Positions 44,415 through 57,169 of a stretch of 64,000 nucleotides of DNA are shown here, in pieces. The translations under genes and the position numbers were made by a program. Every line of letters starts with the position of its first letter. The first letter of the stretch is position 1. The notes below the pieces were generated by a model, which did no database searches, was not told where the DNA came from, and saw nothing but the letters and a program-made list of their open reading frames with translations. The stretch is from Bidens hawaiensis. Its lineage: Eukaryota; Streptophyta; Magnoliopsida; Asterales; Asteraceae. The stretch is from assembly GCA_021521415.1 (NCBI GenBank), contig JAIQDT010003804.1, forward strand, positions 124,001 through 188,000, in the 5' to 3' direction.

Positions 44415-45080
44415 TGAAGAAGCAAAAACCGAACCCGGATGGGATTCAATTTGTATTTCATCCAGAATGAGTTGTAACACGAACCACTAGTAAGATGAGA
44501 TCAGATTTTATCTAAGTTCCTAAAACACAAACACCGTAAGACTCGCTACGGGAAGGATGGGAGGGGGGGGGGGTCTTCTAGGAACTACTCTCCGGTGTGA
44601 GAATAAGTACTGTACTATGAACGGAATAAGTACGAAGTACAAGTAATTGATGTAATCTGTGGAGAGTGAATGAATACCTTATGAAGATGATTGAAGTATT
44701 TATAGCCGGGGATGGGGGAAGATGATTGTCGGAGTTGTCACTGTCTAGGATATTCCATTCCTACCTGAATGGACACGTGTTGCGTGCTTATAAGATATGA
44801 CAGCCTGGACACGTTCAGGGCGGTCACCAGGTGCCCAGCTATCATCTTTTAATTAGATGGTGTCGTTGTTAGGGAATGTTGTAGTAATCTTCTAGAAACA
44901 GTTATAGTTGTTCTTCCTTATCACATGGGAACTTGCAATTATTTCTCTTTCGTGTAAGGTTCCTTATGCGGTCCGCGGATTCCTTCCGCTGGTATTTGTT
45001 GATGGCCGCCCGCGGGTTATATCAGTCATCCGCGAACTATTTTCTTAGCTTGCGGATCGTTTTACTACCCTATATCTATA
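44415..45080 (-). repeat. 3' LTR of the older Tat element
   Basis: Plus-strand start TGAAGAAGCAAAAACC; homologous to 16735-17526 (shared TGAATGAATACCTT, CCTGAATGGACACGTGT). TATA box on the minus strand at 44697-44705. Contains an 11-G run at 44563-44573. The end near 45080 is set by the following polypurine tract and no longer reads CA. Confidence 0.75.
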
Positions 45081-45093
45081 AGTCCCCCCAGTC
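45081..45093 (-). other. Polypurine tract of the older Tat element
   Basis: Minus-strand ACTGGGGGGACT abuts the LTR, like the tract at 32467. Confidence 0.7.
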
Positions 45094-45404
45094 CATTGTT
45101 TCTTCCATAACATCATATCACGGATGGAATTATGACTCTCTGCTCTTTCTTGGGTGTGAGGTTCGTCCTTGTGCGTGTAGTTGATGCTTATCTTCATTAG
45201 ACTAGGGTGACTTTTGGAGGTTATGACGTGATGGTTTCAGTCTGAGCTGTGTCAGGCGTCTTTTTCGAGATGTCTGCATGTATTTTTAGGTGGTTGATTA
45301 AAATCATTTTGCTTTTTGTTAGCTCCCGCCTAACGTGTTGACCGCTGATTGAACGATGGTTGAGGGTGGATTGTTTCCCTTCCTATCACATTAAGTGCGA
45401 TGAG

Positions 45405-45412
45405 TATATAAA
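45405..45412 (+). promoter_or_regulatory. TATA box of the first antisense gene
   Basis: TATATAAAGG in plus orientation, about 130 bp upstream of the ATG at 45539. Confidence 0.5.
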
Positions 45413-45538
45413 GGGGAAGCGTTACGTATACCACTGTCCATTTACTTGCACATTCCTTCTAGCGATTTCTTTTTCTTGGTATCTTGCTTTCTATTGTTTC
45501 TCATCATAGCTCACTTTGAAAGATTATGTGATGCCCTA

Positions 45539-48035
45539 ATGGCAGGTGGGAAGAGAGAAGATCCTCCGTCTACCGTCGACAATATTGTGATTAACTGGAA
45601 GGAAAAGGACTTCCAGGATATAGTTGGATTGTATGTTGATTCCAAAATGAGAGCCAGAGCTTCCGGTGAGTGTATCTACTGCTAACTTGCCTCCGAAAGG
45701 CAAACTTGGCCTTTACGGCGAGTATTTTACGACCAACAATTTCATATTGCCGATTACGATGTTCGTGAGCCGCTTTTTGACAATAACTGGGATACATATA
45801 TCTCGGATGCACCCATTCGGGCTCATGAGGCTTCGACATTTCGAGTTATGCTGCCAAGCTTTGGGCGTGGCTCCCTCTGCCAAGAAATTTTGCGTATTCT
45901 ACAAGCTCCAGGCTCGCGGGAGCTGGTTCAGCTGTTATGTTATCAACAAGAAGCCTATAGGGACCGATCGCCCTGCTGTGCACACGAGTGGAAGACGAAG
46001 TTCTTCTGGATCATTCTTTGACTGCGAAATTTACGGATCTCACCGTAGCTGACTCGAAGAATCAGCCTTCGTACGAGACCCTCACCCGCACTCCTACTCT
46101 GATGGATCTGATTCCTGAATCAACGCTTGTGATGGGGGGGATGAACCGTCTGTGGCCATATCCGGACGAGTATCCATATTTTCAAGGGATGACGGAAGTG
46201 AGTGCTTGTATTGATAATAACATTTTTTTTTACATTTGTTTTCTGCGTCCGCGGAGGGGTCCGTTTTTGATGTCCTGGTGCCTGGCATCTCCGTTGGAAT
46301 GCTCCTCCGTTCGCTCGAACATGGGGCACTACCCATTCTTGAACAGACAAAGGAAAACTTCCATTTTCCTGAACGTGGGCGCCTTGAGCCTGTTCTTAAC
46401 GAAAACATATATGCTCAAGGTGTGTATATCTTAAACCCTCGTACCCTTACTGCTATGGATTCGCATGGGAAGATCATCCTTCATCTTCTAATGAAGATTC
46501 TTCAACTAGTGAAGGGTTGTCGTCCAATGACGAGGAATTTTCGCCTTCTAATTATGCGGGAGTCATGCGTGCTATTGCAGATCTTACCCGCAACGAAAGC
46601 GAAGGGAGGATGCCACCATTGGATCCGCCAAAGGTGGGGGTTCCGATCACGAGGAGAATCCTACTGATGCGGAAGCCCCAAAATCCAAGATGGACCAGCC
46701 TTAGGGTTCGAAGAAGACTTCGCGCCCTAAACCCAAGAAGGTTTGTCTTAGTGACCGGATCCTCGAGATTTCCACTGAGACTGCTCCGAGTAAATATTTC
46801 CCAATTGAATTTCCTGTGTCCTTGGTTTTAATGTTTTACGTGTTTGATAGGACTCACGAAGGTGGTAATCACTGAGCCATCTCCTCCATCTCCACCGCCT
46901 CCAACATCGCCTCCATCTCCGCTGCCCCAACAAGATCAGGCTAACCGAGATAAGGGAAGACTCTGAAGACGGTCATGGCAAGGGGAGAGGATACGCTTCG
47001 CACTGAACCAATCATTTAGGATCCTCCCGCTTCTATCGGAGGAGGGGAAGGAGGGCCTTCTCAAGCTTCAACTTCGACTCCCCTTAACCAAGGGGGGTAT
47101 TCCATTTTCCTTCCTCAATAGACTCTAGGTCCAAATACGCGCTTTACTGATATGGACGCCTGCCTAGAGTTCTTTGATCACTGCCTCCCTCCTGCTGAAC
47201 GCGAACCCAGTACACACGTTCCCTAGACGACTTGACAATTTACTTTAATTACCATCTTGCCAATGTCATGTCTACCAGGCGTGAGATTTTCCAAGAATGG
47301 GTGACAGGGGAAGTGGACTTGGAAAGGTTAAGGCGGGAGCTAAAGAAGTTGGAGGTGGAGAGGGACGCCGCAAGGGAGGATTCCCGGGAGAGGGATGATG
47401 CCCTTATAAAGTTGTTAGAGACTAATACTGTGTTAGAAGGGCAGGTCTTTTCTCAGGGTGATCTCCTCGCCCATCAGGAAGAGGAACTTCAGTGGTTTAG
47501 GGCTAAACTCTCGATGAGGGATAGGCGTATCGACGAACTCAGCACCAATGGCGCCCACCTCTCCGGGGAAAATGCTAAGGTAAAGTCTGCAGAAGTTAAG
47601 GCCTCCGCAGAAAAGAAGTGGCTCATGAAATATGGCTTTCCCCAGGTAACTACTTATTCTTCCTTCTTCGTCTTTGATTAAAGGATGCCTACTAACCCCT
47701 TGTCATTTTCTTTGAAGGTTATCGACCATATCAAGGATGGTCCTGGGCTTGGGGATTGCCTGGCCAAGCTCCTTCTCCACTCATCTCGAGCAGATCAGAA
47801 GGCTGGATTTGAAAGGTACCTATCAATGGCTCGCGAAGGTCGCTCATCGTCTGTATTTGAGCTTCACGACCAAGATGTATATGCCGAGTACCATGCCAGC
47901 CTTCAAGAGTTCAACAATCTGACATTCGCCATTAAGGACTTCATAGAGAAATATCGAAGTGATGAATATGGCGTGGCAGACTTGCGTGCGCACCTTCGAA
48001 CCCTCCGAGGTGAGTCGGATGAATATGACAATTAG
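45539..48035 (+). pseudogene. First antisense extra gene of the older Tat element
   Basis: Homologous to the genes at 32987 and 48665. Start MAGGKRE (45539), then NWKEKDFQDIVGLY. The frame changes near 45665 and continues LYGEYFTTNNFILP and HPFGLMRLRHFELCCQALG, the Transposase_28-type motif. The middle is interrupted by stops and frameshifts (45950-47230) with likely introns (GTGAGT near 46198). The 3' part is a coiled coil (47270-47640: LRRELKKLEVERDAARED) ending at a donor-like CAG/GTAACT near 47646. It resumes after an acceptor near 47718 as IDHIKDGPGLGDCLAKLL and FELHDQDVYAEYHAS, stopping at 48033-48035. Function unknown; clearly decayed. Confidence 0.65.
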
Positions 48036-48525
48036 TTATAGGAAATTTCTTGTAAATGACTTGTGTAAATATTATGTATGCAATTTATTTTTAATGAAAA
48101 AGGATTGACTTTCTTTTGTCTCATCTAATTTTCATTCTTAAACTTTTACGTTGCATCCAACTATGTATTTCTTGATATGCGGACCACTCGTTTTACGATA
48201 TAATTTTATCCGCCTTGGCTATCATGCGGGTGACTTGAAATCTTTGTTACTTTCTCGCATATATACCAGTTGCATTTACTTTCTGACTTTGGCGTGGCTG
48301 TTGTAATCATTTAGTTTGCTCTATTAGCATATGACTAGGATTCAGTATACATTTTAGGAACTGATGTGACGGAACCGTGCCAGCTGGGTTAGTGATTGAC
48401 AGCTGCACAGTTTTGACGGCTGCCATGGGGATTCATTTTCAAAGTTTACACTTTCCCGCCTGACATGCCACGATTCTGTTGGACCTCCCTTTTCATTTAC
48501 CGTACGTCGCATTTATTGCGGTTAG

Positions 48526-48533
48526 TATAAATA
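48526..48533 (+). promoter_or_regulatory. TATA box of the second antisense gene
   Basis: TATAAATA in plus orientation, about 135 bp upstream of the ATG at 48665, the same spacing as for the first gene. 48036-48525 is otherwise noncoding. Confidence 0.5.
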
Positions 48534-48664
48534 GGAGTTTAGTCGTTCCATTTTTTCTTATCGTATTAGCCTTTTCCTTTAACCTCTTTGCCAGAAACGG
48601 AATCTTCCTTAAAACTCTAAATTTCACAATTGCTCGCTGCAGCTGATTCTTAGTCGAGTATCTA

Positions 48665-51293
48665 ATGGCCACCAAACAAACATATCCTACAGTTGATCGT
48701 ATTCCGAGCAACTGGAGGGAAAGAGACTTTGAAGACATCGTGAATGTCTATGGTCTCACTTCGGAATGGGGCTCGGAGTTTCCTACCCCGGTCGGCCGAC
48801 AAGCCTCCAACAGAGAAGGTGGCAATGTACGCCGAATATTTCTCACTTGGCAACCGTCGGTTTCTGATAACCAAGTTTATCGGAAACCTATTGACTGGGA
48901 ATATGATACATCTTTCCCAGCTATATTCTTTGGGACTGATGCACATGCGCCACTTCGAGTTTTGCTGCAAGGCGCATGGCATTGTCCCCATAGTGGAGAA
49001 GTTGCCATTTTTTGCAAGATGCATAGTCGCGATTGGTGGTTCAACTCTATTCCCATCGGTAAAGGATTGGCTGGGATCGAGCCTTCCTGGATCGATCCTG
49101 AATGGCGTTCAAAGTTCTTCTGGATCTGGGAGGATGCAGTCCCCTTATCCATGACCCGTCGTTCTCCCGACCAGAAGCTTCCCAGCTTGCCATTAGTGGA
49201 ACACCCTGAGGGGCAAAGTTGGTGTAATTTGCTGACCCGTACACCTACGCCGTTGCGCTCCATTCCTGAGGCCGCGTTAGTGCGTGCTAGGATGAGCTGT
49301 CTGTGGCCCTTCTCAGACTTTATTCCTTTTTATTGGAAGCCTGATAGACTTAAGTATTTCCACGGTATTTTCTTCCTTTTGTTTTGAGATGGCTTACTTA
49401 TCTATTTTCTGTGCAGCTGAGGGGATTCTTTTAGCGGTGCTTGCTGATTCCGTTCTGGGATGCATGAAGTATTGCCCGCGAGATAAGAAAGTTCTCCTCA
49501 GTCTTGACAAGATACGGGATTATTTTCTATTCCCCCGGACAACCCGCCAGGAACCTGTAGTCTCTGAGGCTATGTATACAGCATGTATTGGGTTTTTTCC
49601 TCTGATTAGTTTTGTTGAATGTTAAGTTTTTTTCTAACAGTTTATCACTTGTAGATGTTGGGAAAAAGAGGAAGGAAGCTACCACTTCCGAGCCAGTTCA
49701 GCGTGGCGGGGATTTACCAATCCCTGCCCAATCTCCCGATATCAACTTTAACGTTGGTGGGTACCAACGTTAAAGGCCCTGATTCAACTCTTCCCCCGCC
49801 ACCTAAGAGGGTCAAGAAGATCAATTTTCTTAACCAGATTCATAACCTTTCCTCGCAGGGTCCTCAAGGAATTTGACACAATCTTGGTTACTTGACTTCT
49901 GACATTTAGTAATCTTTCTTTTCCTTGTTTGTATGTTAGTACCTGCACGAAAGCCTTCATCAACTATTGTCATTCGGGACCCTGTTCAATCCGAGATTGC
50001 CCACGTTGCTAACCCTTCCTCTGACAGGGGGAAGGCTCATGAAGATCAGGTGGAACAGGTGCCCCGTTTTGATCCGCATTTTAGAGACATGGATATTTCA
50101 TCTTCCCCACCTTGCTTCCCTCTTATATTACAAGGGAGTGAGGGTGGGTTTGTACATGCTGCTGGGAACCCGCCTCCCTAACCTTCTCACTCAAATCCAG
50201 AGGGTGAGGCATGGTCAGAATTTTATGGGGTCTGGAATCCGCAGCAGGATTCGCTCCCCCACCAACCTCAGTGGAAACTTACTCAGGGCTCCAGATTCAC
50301 TGATGCTGAAACCTGCTACTATTTTCTGAGCCAGAGTGTTCCTCTTGCGGAGCGGGCTTTCCAGGGTGGCCATGCTCGACTTGAACTTGCCAATGCCCAT
50401 TGCTACCATTCAGCCACTGCCGTGTCCACTAGACAAGAAATCTATCGAGAATGGATAGCAATGGGTAAAGATTCAGGAGCCGCGAAGATAAGATAAATGA
50501 ACTACAAGCCGAGAATGATCGATATTGCCTAGAGGCCAACACTGCTAAGTGGAAGCTGAAGGATGCTGAGAAGGCTATAAAATATGAGAAAGTGAGGCAA
50601 GCGGCAGCAACCAAGGACTGGGAGGAGGCGTGCCGACAGCGGAACGCTACTTTAGAGGTCGCTCGCGCCCAGACTCGTGCCTGGGAAGCTAACCTTACAA
50701 AGGCAGAGAACGCCAAGGCTGCACTAGGGGAGCAAATCACTTCTCAAGGTAATACCATTGCCTCTTTGCACGCCAAAGCCTCTACGAAAGACAAACTGAT
50801 TGAGGAGCTTACGACGCACAATGCAAAACTTATTGCTGAGCAAGGCGACCTTAATTAGAAGGCAGAACATGCCTTGTATGAAAGGAAATGGCTCATGAGC
50901 CATGGTCTTCCGCTGGTATGAACTATCAAACTTTTCTCTCTTACATTTATCAAAGTTTTAATTATCGTTCCCTTATTGCACACTATCGGGCATATCCGCG
51001 ATGGTGCAGAACTGGGAAATTGCCTTGCTGAGCTTCTACATGCTTCACACGAATCAGGGTGCAAGGCAGGATTCCAGGAAGGAGTTTCATTTCCGCAGGA
51101 AAGGCGCTCTTTGGAAGAGTTCGAGTTGCATGATTTGGATACTAATGCAGAATATGCCACCAATTACAAGCCTTGGACGAGCTTCATTTTGAGATCCAAG
51201 ATGTCGTCCAAGAGTTCGCTTTGCAAGATAATGGCGTTCAGCAACTTCAAGACTTCTTCCAAGAACAAGAATACTTTTTTTTTCAGAATGTAA
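48665..51293 (+). pseudogene. Second antisense extra gene of the older Tat element
   Basis: Diverged copy of the preceding gene. Start MATKQTYPTVDRIPSNWRER (48665), parallel to the NWKEKD start of the first. A frameshift near 48790 leads to VAMYAEYFSLGNRRFLITKF and LGLMHMRHFEFCCKAHG. A further change of frame gives LAGIEPSWIDPEW, then an intron-like gap with acceptor TTTTCTGTGCAG near 49418. The middle is acidic and low complexity with stops. The coiled coil (50460-50860) lies before a TAG at 50858. The last exon after about 50976 has HIRDGAELGNCLAELLHAS and FELHDLDTNAEY, matching the first gene's end. The shared order N-motif, HFE motif, coiled coil, GxCLAxLL end shows a whole-gene duplication. 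Confidence 0.65.
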
Positions 51294-51747
51294 TTGTTTT
51301 TTGCTTCACTTTTCTTTTGTAATCCCTTTTTTATAAATAAATTGCATGGTTTCCACATTTTGTCTTGCTATGTGAATAATAATATAAATGTTTTCAATTT
51401 AAACTCGTCATGTATTCAAAATAAAGGATGATCGTGCGAACTACTGGCATGCAGGCCTTCGCACGCCACAAATATGATGCACAGATCATATATAAAAACT
51501 ATAGGAATGACACGCGGGGCAATTATACAATATTTAAAGTGTAAGTTTTCCATGTGCAATTAGCATACTTCTTTGACACACAGATCAACAAAATATACTA
51601 AAAACTGTACACAAATAAGTGATGCGTAACTTTGTCTTTATATCACAAAAGGACTTTAAAATTTACATCCAAAGTTGGTACGTAGACCAGAAGAAAATTG
51701 GCACACAGGCTTAAAAATGGCTCGTAAGCGATTACAAATAACATCTT
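51294..51747. other. Spacer between the antisense genes and integrase
   Basis: AT-rich, no reading frame; lies between the convergent ends of the second antisense gene and pol and presumably holds both 3' untranslated regions. Confidence 0.5.
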
Positions 51748-52838
51748 TTAAGTTGTGCGTGCCACATTCCAATTTCTAGGGATCAATGTTCCGTCTAATT
51801 TTTCCAACTTGTATGCGCCTTTGTCAAGAACCGCGTGAATATAATAGGGTCCCTCCCAATTTGGGGCTAATTTCTTGGGTAATTCAGCATTTGATGCTTT
51901 GTTGCTCCGGAATACGTAGTATTTCTGGAGTTGGTGCTTATACTTGTTTTCTCTGATAACTGCCAACTCTCTTCGTTCCTATAAGAGTTCTAGGTTTAAG
52001 CGCAACTCCTTTTTATTTTAGATGCTAAGGAGTGTTCTCACAGATGGAACCCCCAATCTCTGTCGGAATCATGGCCTCGGTTCCGTAGGTTAGATTGAAC
52101 GGCGTTTCAGAATTACTTGTCTTCTTGTGAGTTCTATGAGCCCACAAAACATGTGGCAGCTCATCAACCCATCCAGTTCTTTTTGTGCCTAATAAAGCTT
52201 TGATTCCATCTTTGATACTTCTATTCGCCCGCTCCAGTTGCCCATTGGCTTGCAGACGCGCGACTGAAGTAAACATCTGAGTGATGTGCAACTCCGTTAA
52301 CCATTCCTGTACACTTTTATCCACTAATTGTGTTCCATTATCGCTTACAATGGATTACGGGAGGCCAAAGAGACATATAATAAATTCCCAAATAAATTTC
52401 TTTATATTCGCAGCTATTATAGTTGCTAATGGCTTGGCCTCCATCCATTTGGTGAAGTAATCAATGGCAACCAATAAATATTTGACCCGCCCAGGTGCCT
52501 CTGGAAATGGGCCCATAATGCCAATTGCCCATTTCTGTAACGGCCAAGCAGACGACACCGACAATAGCTCATTTTGAGGGCAAAGTATGTGTGGCTCATG
52601 TCTCTGGCATTAGTCACACTTTCTGATTTCTTTTAGTGCATCCACATGCATACTCGACCAATAGTACCCGGCTTTCATTATTTTTTGCCACCACCATCCT
52701 TGGCCCTGCGTGTAAACCACAAATTCCTTCATGAATTTCTCTGATAAAATACTTTGCGTCTTCCGTGTCTACACATCGAAGGAGCGCGCCAAGAAAGGAT
52801 CTCATGTAGAGGATTCCATCCTGCATTTGATAATGCAA
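51748..52838 (-). pseudogene. pol: Tat integrase, broken
   Basis: Fragments in order on the minus strand: zinc domain (REIHEGICGLHAGPRMVVAK, 52838-52614), first half of the core (52564-52355), second half (52324-52025: VFTSV-like and NGQLERANRS) and C-terminus (51966-51748: KLAPNWEGPYYI, LIPRNWN). The first catalytic Asp is Gly (WAIGIMGPF), a stop sits before the SDNGTQL motif, and frames change between pieces. Unlike the copy at 36540, it keeps the C-terminal domain. Confidence 0.85.
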
Positions 52839-52858
52839 TGCTTTATGTCAGATCTTTC

Positions 52859-53400
52859 TTACTTCAGCTTTATCCTCCGTAAGGGTTTTAGAGACAAATA
52901 ATCAACAATTGGTGTCATCCAAGAGACTATCCTAGTTTGAATAACTAGAACTTGATGCTGGGGGACAGATGGACTATCAAACACCTTTATCTGTATATCT
53001 CTGGCTAGGTGCTCAAAACTTGTGGATGCCAATTTACTCAATGCATCAGTGGGTTGATTCTCGCTTCTTTTTATATGAATAACTCTACAAGACTTGAATT
53101 GTTGCATGAGTTCTGTCGCCTGAGACAGATATGAGGCCATAATTTCATTCTTTGCTTCATATGTTCCGGTAACCTGTCCTGCAATCAGCATAGAATCAAC
53201 TCGTGCCTCTAGGTGACAAACGCCTAATTTTTTTGGCAATTCTCAACCCGGCCAGCTCATACTCCACTTCATTATTCGTACTTTTGAAGTTCAATCTGAT
53301 GGCGTATGCGAACTCTTGACCTTCTGGGTTTATGAGTCTTAAGCCTGCTCCAGAACCCTCACCACTTGATGCTTCGTCGGTGAATAAAGACCACACTTCG
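52859..53400 (-). pseudogene. pol: Second RNase H of the older Tat element, broken
   Basis: LFTDEASSGEGSGAG (Gly of the usual TDGAS changed to Glu) and TNNEVEYELAGLRIA in one frame, EARVDSMLIAGQVTG and SENQPTDALSKLA in another; frameshift near 53220. Confidence 0.82.
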
Positions 53401-53429
53401 TCTTGTTCCGGCAGGATGGGAGGTTACTG

Positions 53430-54512
53430 TTCATTCAAACATTCCTGTTCTTTTTCACTTGGGACTTCGGTAATGAAGTCTGCCAAGACTTGTCCCTTTA
53501 TGGTGGCCTGGGCTTGTACTCGATAGAATGTTCACCTAGCTCGATTACCTATTTTGCCAATCTCCACGAAAGTACTGGTTTACCCAACACATTCTTTAAT
53601 TTGTAACCTGTCAACACATTGATAGGGTGACCTTGAAAATATCTCCGGAGCCTTCTTGACACGTACACTAAGGCTAACTCCTGTTTTTCTAACATGGAGT
53701 AGCGAGTCTCTGCATCCGCCAAAGTTTTACTAACATAGTAGATTGGTGTTTGGACGGTCTTCCTGCTTGTTAGCAGAACTGCGCCTACTGCTATGTCAAA
53801 TGCAGAAAGGTATAGCGTCAATGGTTCTCCTGCGTGTGGCGCGGTCAGCGTCGGGAGTTCCATTAAACACTTTTTTGACTTCTAGACAGGTCTTTTCCGC
53901 CTCTGGTGTCCATTTAAAATGTGCTTAAATCAAGCAATTTCGAAGCGTGGACACGAAGGGGAGGGATTTGGATGCATGATTAGCCAAAAACTTGTTTAAT
54001 GCCACCAACCTACCATTCATCGTTTGCCTTTCTTTTAGGGAGGATGGGGAGGGCATTCGCCTGAACTTTTTCTGGGTTAGCTTTAAACCCCTCACTCGTT
54101 ATGATGACTTCCAAAAATTTTCATTCTTCGATACCAAAGGTACATTTGGCAGGATTGAACTTCATATTTATCTTTTTCATCATATCAAAGACATCTTCAA
54201 TATCACGCAGTATCTGGTCTTCTTCGATACTCTTAATCACAAGATCTACCATGTACATTTCTAAATTTCTTCCAATCTGATTCTTGAATGTATTATCCAT
54301 CAATCTTTGGTATGTGGAACCCACGTTTTTCAGCCTGAAGGGCATCATCCTGTAGCAAAAAGTTCCTTGATCTGTGCGAAAGGCCATTTTATCTTCGTCG
54401 CGAGCGGCCATATGGATCTGGTAGTACCCTTTATATGCATCCAGGAAGCATTTGAATCTTTATGGTGCCACCACGTCCATTTTCAAATCAATTTATGGAA
54501 GAGGATAGCAGT
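53430..54512 (-). pseudogene. pol: Tat reverse transcriptase/RNase H, truncated
   Basis: RNase H part (LYLSAFDIAVGAVLL, TPIYYVSKTL, 53863-53549) and RT part (DKMAFRTDQGTFCY, KNVGSTYQRLMD, 54411-54121). The catalytic YVDD box reads YMVD in LEMYMVDLVIKS, so the second-last Asp is lost. Homology ends near 54512, before the FKDLNKACPKD-type region, where unrelated sequence begins. Confidence 0.85.
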
Positions 54513-57160
54513 CATGTTATCACACCCCGATCCAGGGCCTGGGTGTGACGTCCCGGGTTGGTATCTGGTTTTGTAAATATATCAGAGTAGCGGGTTCATT
54601 TTAGCGTAAGTCTTTAAATATATTAAAATATTAATTTACATTATCAAAATTACTCGGGAGTTAAACACCCGAGTTTCAGTTTTACAAAACAGTGATATTA
54701 ATATTACAAGGATTTAATAATATTCAAAATCGAGCCATCTAAAGCGATCTTCTAATGACTCCAATCCTTGTATACCATCTATGATCATCTAATTACCTGC
54801 ATGGGTTGGAAAAACATGTCAGCTATATGCTGGTGAAATGTTGACTCGATAAAACAGTTTATAACAGTCGTTAAATAAAAATATAGTTTTCTATTTCACA
54901 AACTCAGCAGGAACGCCTGTCATTCCTGGGATTTGTACCACTGCCCTAAACACACAATTCAAAGGTTCCCCGAGTACATAGCCCTGTTCGGAGACAACCT
55001 TCCCCTAGGCTATGTAACCCTGTTGGAGAACTAGTTATGATTGACTTGGTTTTGTATACCAATTATCAGTTATGTATGGATCCAGACACATGTGTATTCG
55101 GTCTGAGTTTCTTTTTATTATCTATTTTGAATTATAATGATTTTAGAGACAATAATCTCATATAAACATTTATCAGACTCTTTGCAATAAACAACCTGTC
55201 TATTACAAGAGTAAAATTAGTTCAGACCATAAAAGGTTAACGTGTTCACCTTGTATTATTAGTTGGTGTTATCAGAACTTCTTCTCTCGGTATGCTATTA
55301 ACCTATAATTATAATAGGCATGCATAAGTTCATAGTTGGTAATATTCAGTTGACTTTAAGCCTGTTTCTGTTCAGCAAACTCGATGTCTGTTCAGCAGAG
55401 TCATAGGTCTGATTCAGTTCAGCAGACTCGAGGTCTGATCAACAGACTCCTAGGTCTGACCTAATCTTAGTAGAGTTATAGTCGTTTATGAAAATACTTT
55501 GGATTTATATATGACATTTGGAATAGTACGTGATATAACGTTTATTATACATTAATCCCGTGTACATTTATTTAATATTTTATTAGTTTATGTTCGGTTT
55601 CACGTAAGATTTGTATACTACTAACAAGGTTTTATGTTTTAGGTTTCGAGTTTTAATTCTGGTGAAAAGAGGGCGAAAAACGATCAAAAACAAGCCAAAC
55701 CGGAGAACTGACGCATCGGAAAACGAACCGGACCGAACCAGGAGAGAACCGGAGTGGCTAGGCCGGCCAGGCCCCCCCCACCTGCCGGAGCGCCGCGAGG
55801 CCAGGGTGGCCAGGCCCGTCGCGCGGCGCGGTGGCCTCTTTGTCAGCCCATGTCCAGAATGTTCCAACTGTTAACCGTCTTAACTTATTTTTGGACCCCT
55901 GTTGCCTATAAAAAGACCCCTAAACTCACAATTAATCATACCTTGAAGTCCAGACGAATTTGGTGGGTTCCGAGAAGTCCGAGAGCAGTTTCAGGTAGCT
56001 TTGGAGTTAGAGAATCAGCCGGTGTTGCGCATATTGGTTGAAGACGAAGAACACGGATTTTATCTTTTGTTTCTTTCGTTTTCATTATTTTATCATCATG
56101 AATTCTTATTTGTTTGATTTGTTTAAACCTAAGATGCTAGGCTAAATTGCATGAACTATCTAGGCTTATGATGAACTTATTTTGATGTTTTGATTTGTCT
56201 TTGGGATTTATTTACGTTATGGTTTTTATGATTTAGTTAAAGATTTATCTATAATTAATTGATGCGTATGAATGCTTAGGGTTGTTTGATGAGTTTTATT
56301 TCATAGTTCTCCTTGATTATTGTTTATCATATGATAGGATTGTTATTAGGTCAATTACTTTTTGTTTTTGATTATTTTATGATTTATGTCATGATAAGAC
56401 AAAGGAATAATATTGTCAAATAAACTTAAGTGTGCTGCTAACCTAAAATCTGTAAAGTGCTAGGTTACTGATAAGTCTTTACTATTTAATCTTGCTAGAT
56501 TTAGTTCTTCGTAAGGAGTCCGTGTAGGGTTGATTATTTATTATTGTTTATCAAATTAATTATGTATAGTAAATTGCCTTTGATTTCCGCGCTATAAGGT
56601 AGGATTTTGTATAAAGGAACTAAATTATAAACAATTGGGTGACCATAAGCGAACTTGATTTTTAATACTGGTGTGCGTTAAAACTTGTTAGAAATCCATA
56701 GGTTTCTCTTGAGAAGGGTCAGTGGTGCTATTCGGGTTTTCTTTTAAATGTCTATTTTATGATCTCAGTCCATAACTAAATATTTTCCCGAGCCAATTCA
56801 TTACTGAAATTTAGGGGAGTCTAGCCTAGGTAGTTTTCTCATCATCATCTTATCTTCATAACAAACTTCGTTTTCATTTAAATTACTTGTTTTCTTAATT
56901 AGTTTTTAATTATAGTATTAAATTAGTATTTTAAAACCCCCAAACAAATATAATTAATAAGTCGTGTTTTGTAGTCGAGTCTAGTTAGCTGTTAAATGTA
57001 ATTTAGAAGAGTCTCGTGGGTTCGATATCCGGACTTACTTAGCTTTAGTAGAGTCGATCGGTTCACTTGCCGGTTAGTAGTTTAGTCGAGTTTTAGAGAG
57101 TCTAGAGTATTACTTAATGTTTATTTTTAGTTAATTTAGTTAATAAATATTAAACTACTT
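54513..57160. other. LTR-like noncoding sequence
   Basis: Begins with a hairpin (TCACACCCC ... GGGTGTGA, 54516-54545) of the kind found at gypsy LTR ends. Three to four copies of a roughly 30-bp TTCAGCAGACTCGAGGTCTG unit at 55375-55465. GC-rich block 55730-55840. A TATA box (TATAAAA, 55907-55913) followed by sequence ending CTCGTGGGTTCGATATCCGG (57014-57033), a pattern I associate with Athila/Tat-type LTR 3' ends. Probably one or two old LTR fragments; boundaries not resolved. Reading frames at 55583-56041 follow the GC-rich block and are not credible. Confidence 0.4.
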
Positions 57161-57169
57161 CAAGCACAT

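Larger units (their letters stand above)
44415..54512 (-). mobile_element. Older Tat element with two antisense extra genes, 5'-truncated
   Basis: On the minus strand: truncated RT, RNase H, second RNase H, integrase, two plus-strand extra genes in tandem (45539-48035, 48665-51293), polypurine tract, 3' LTR. Gag, protease, the 5' third of RT and the 5' LTR are missing; homology stops at about 54512 (AGCAGTCAT). Every pol domain is broken. Confidence 0.85.

Noticed and set aside
55583..56041. Overlapping GC-rich frames on both strands
   Set aside because: Low-complexity Pro/Gly/Arg translations of a GC block just upstream of a TATA box; no family motif.
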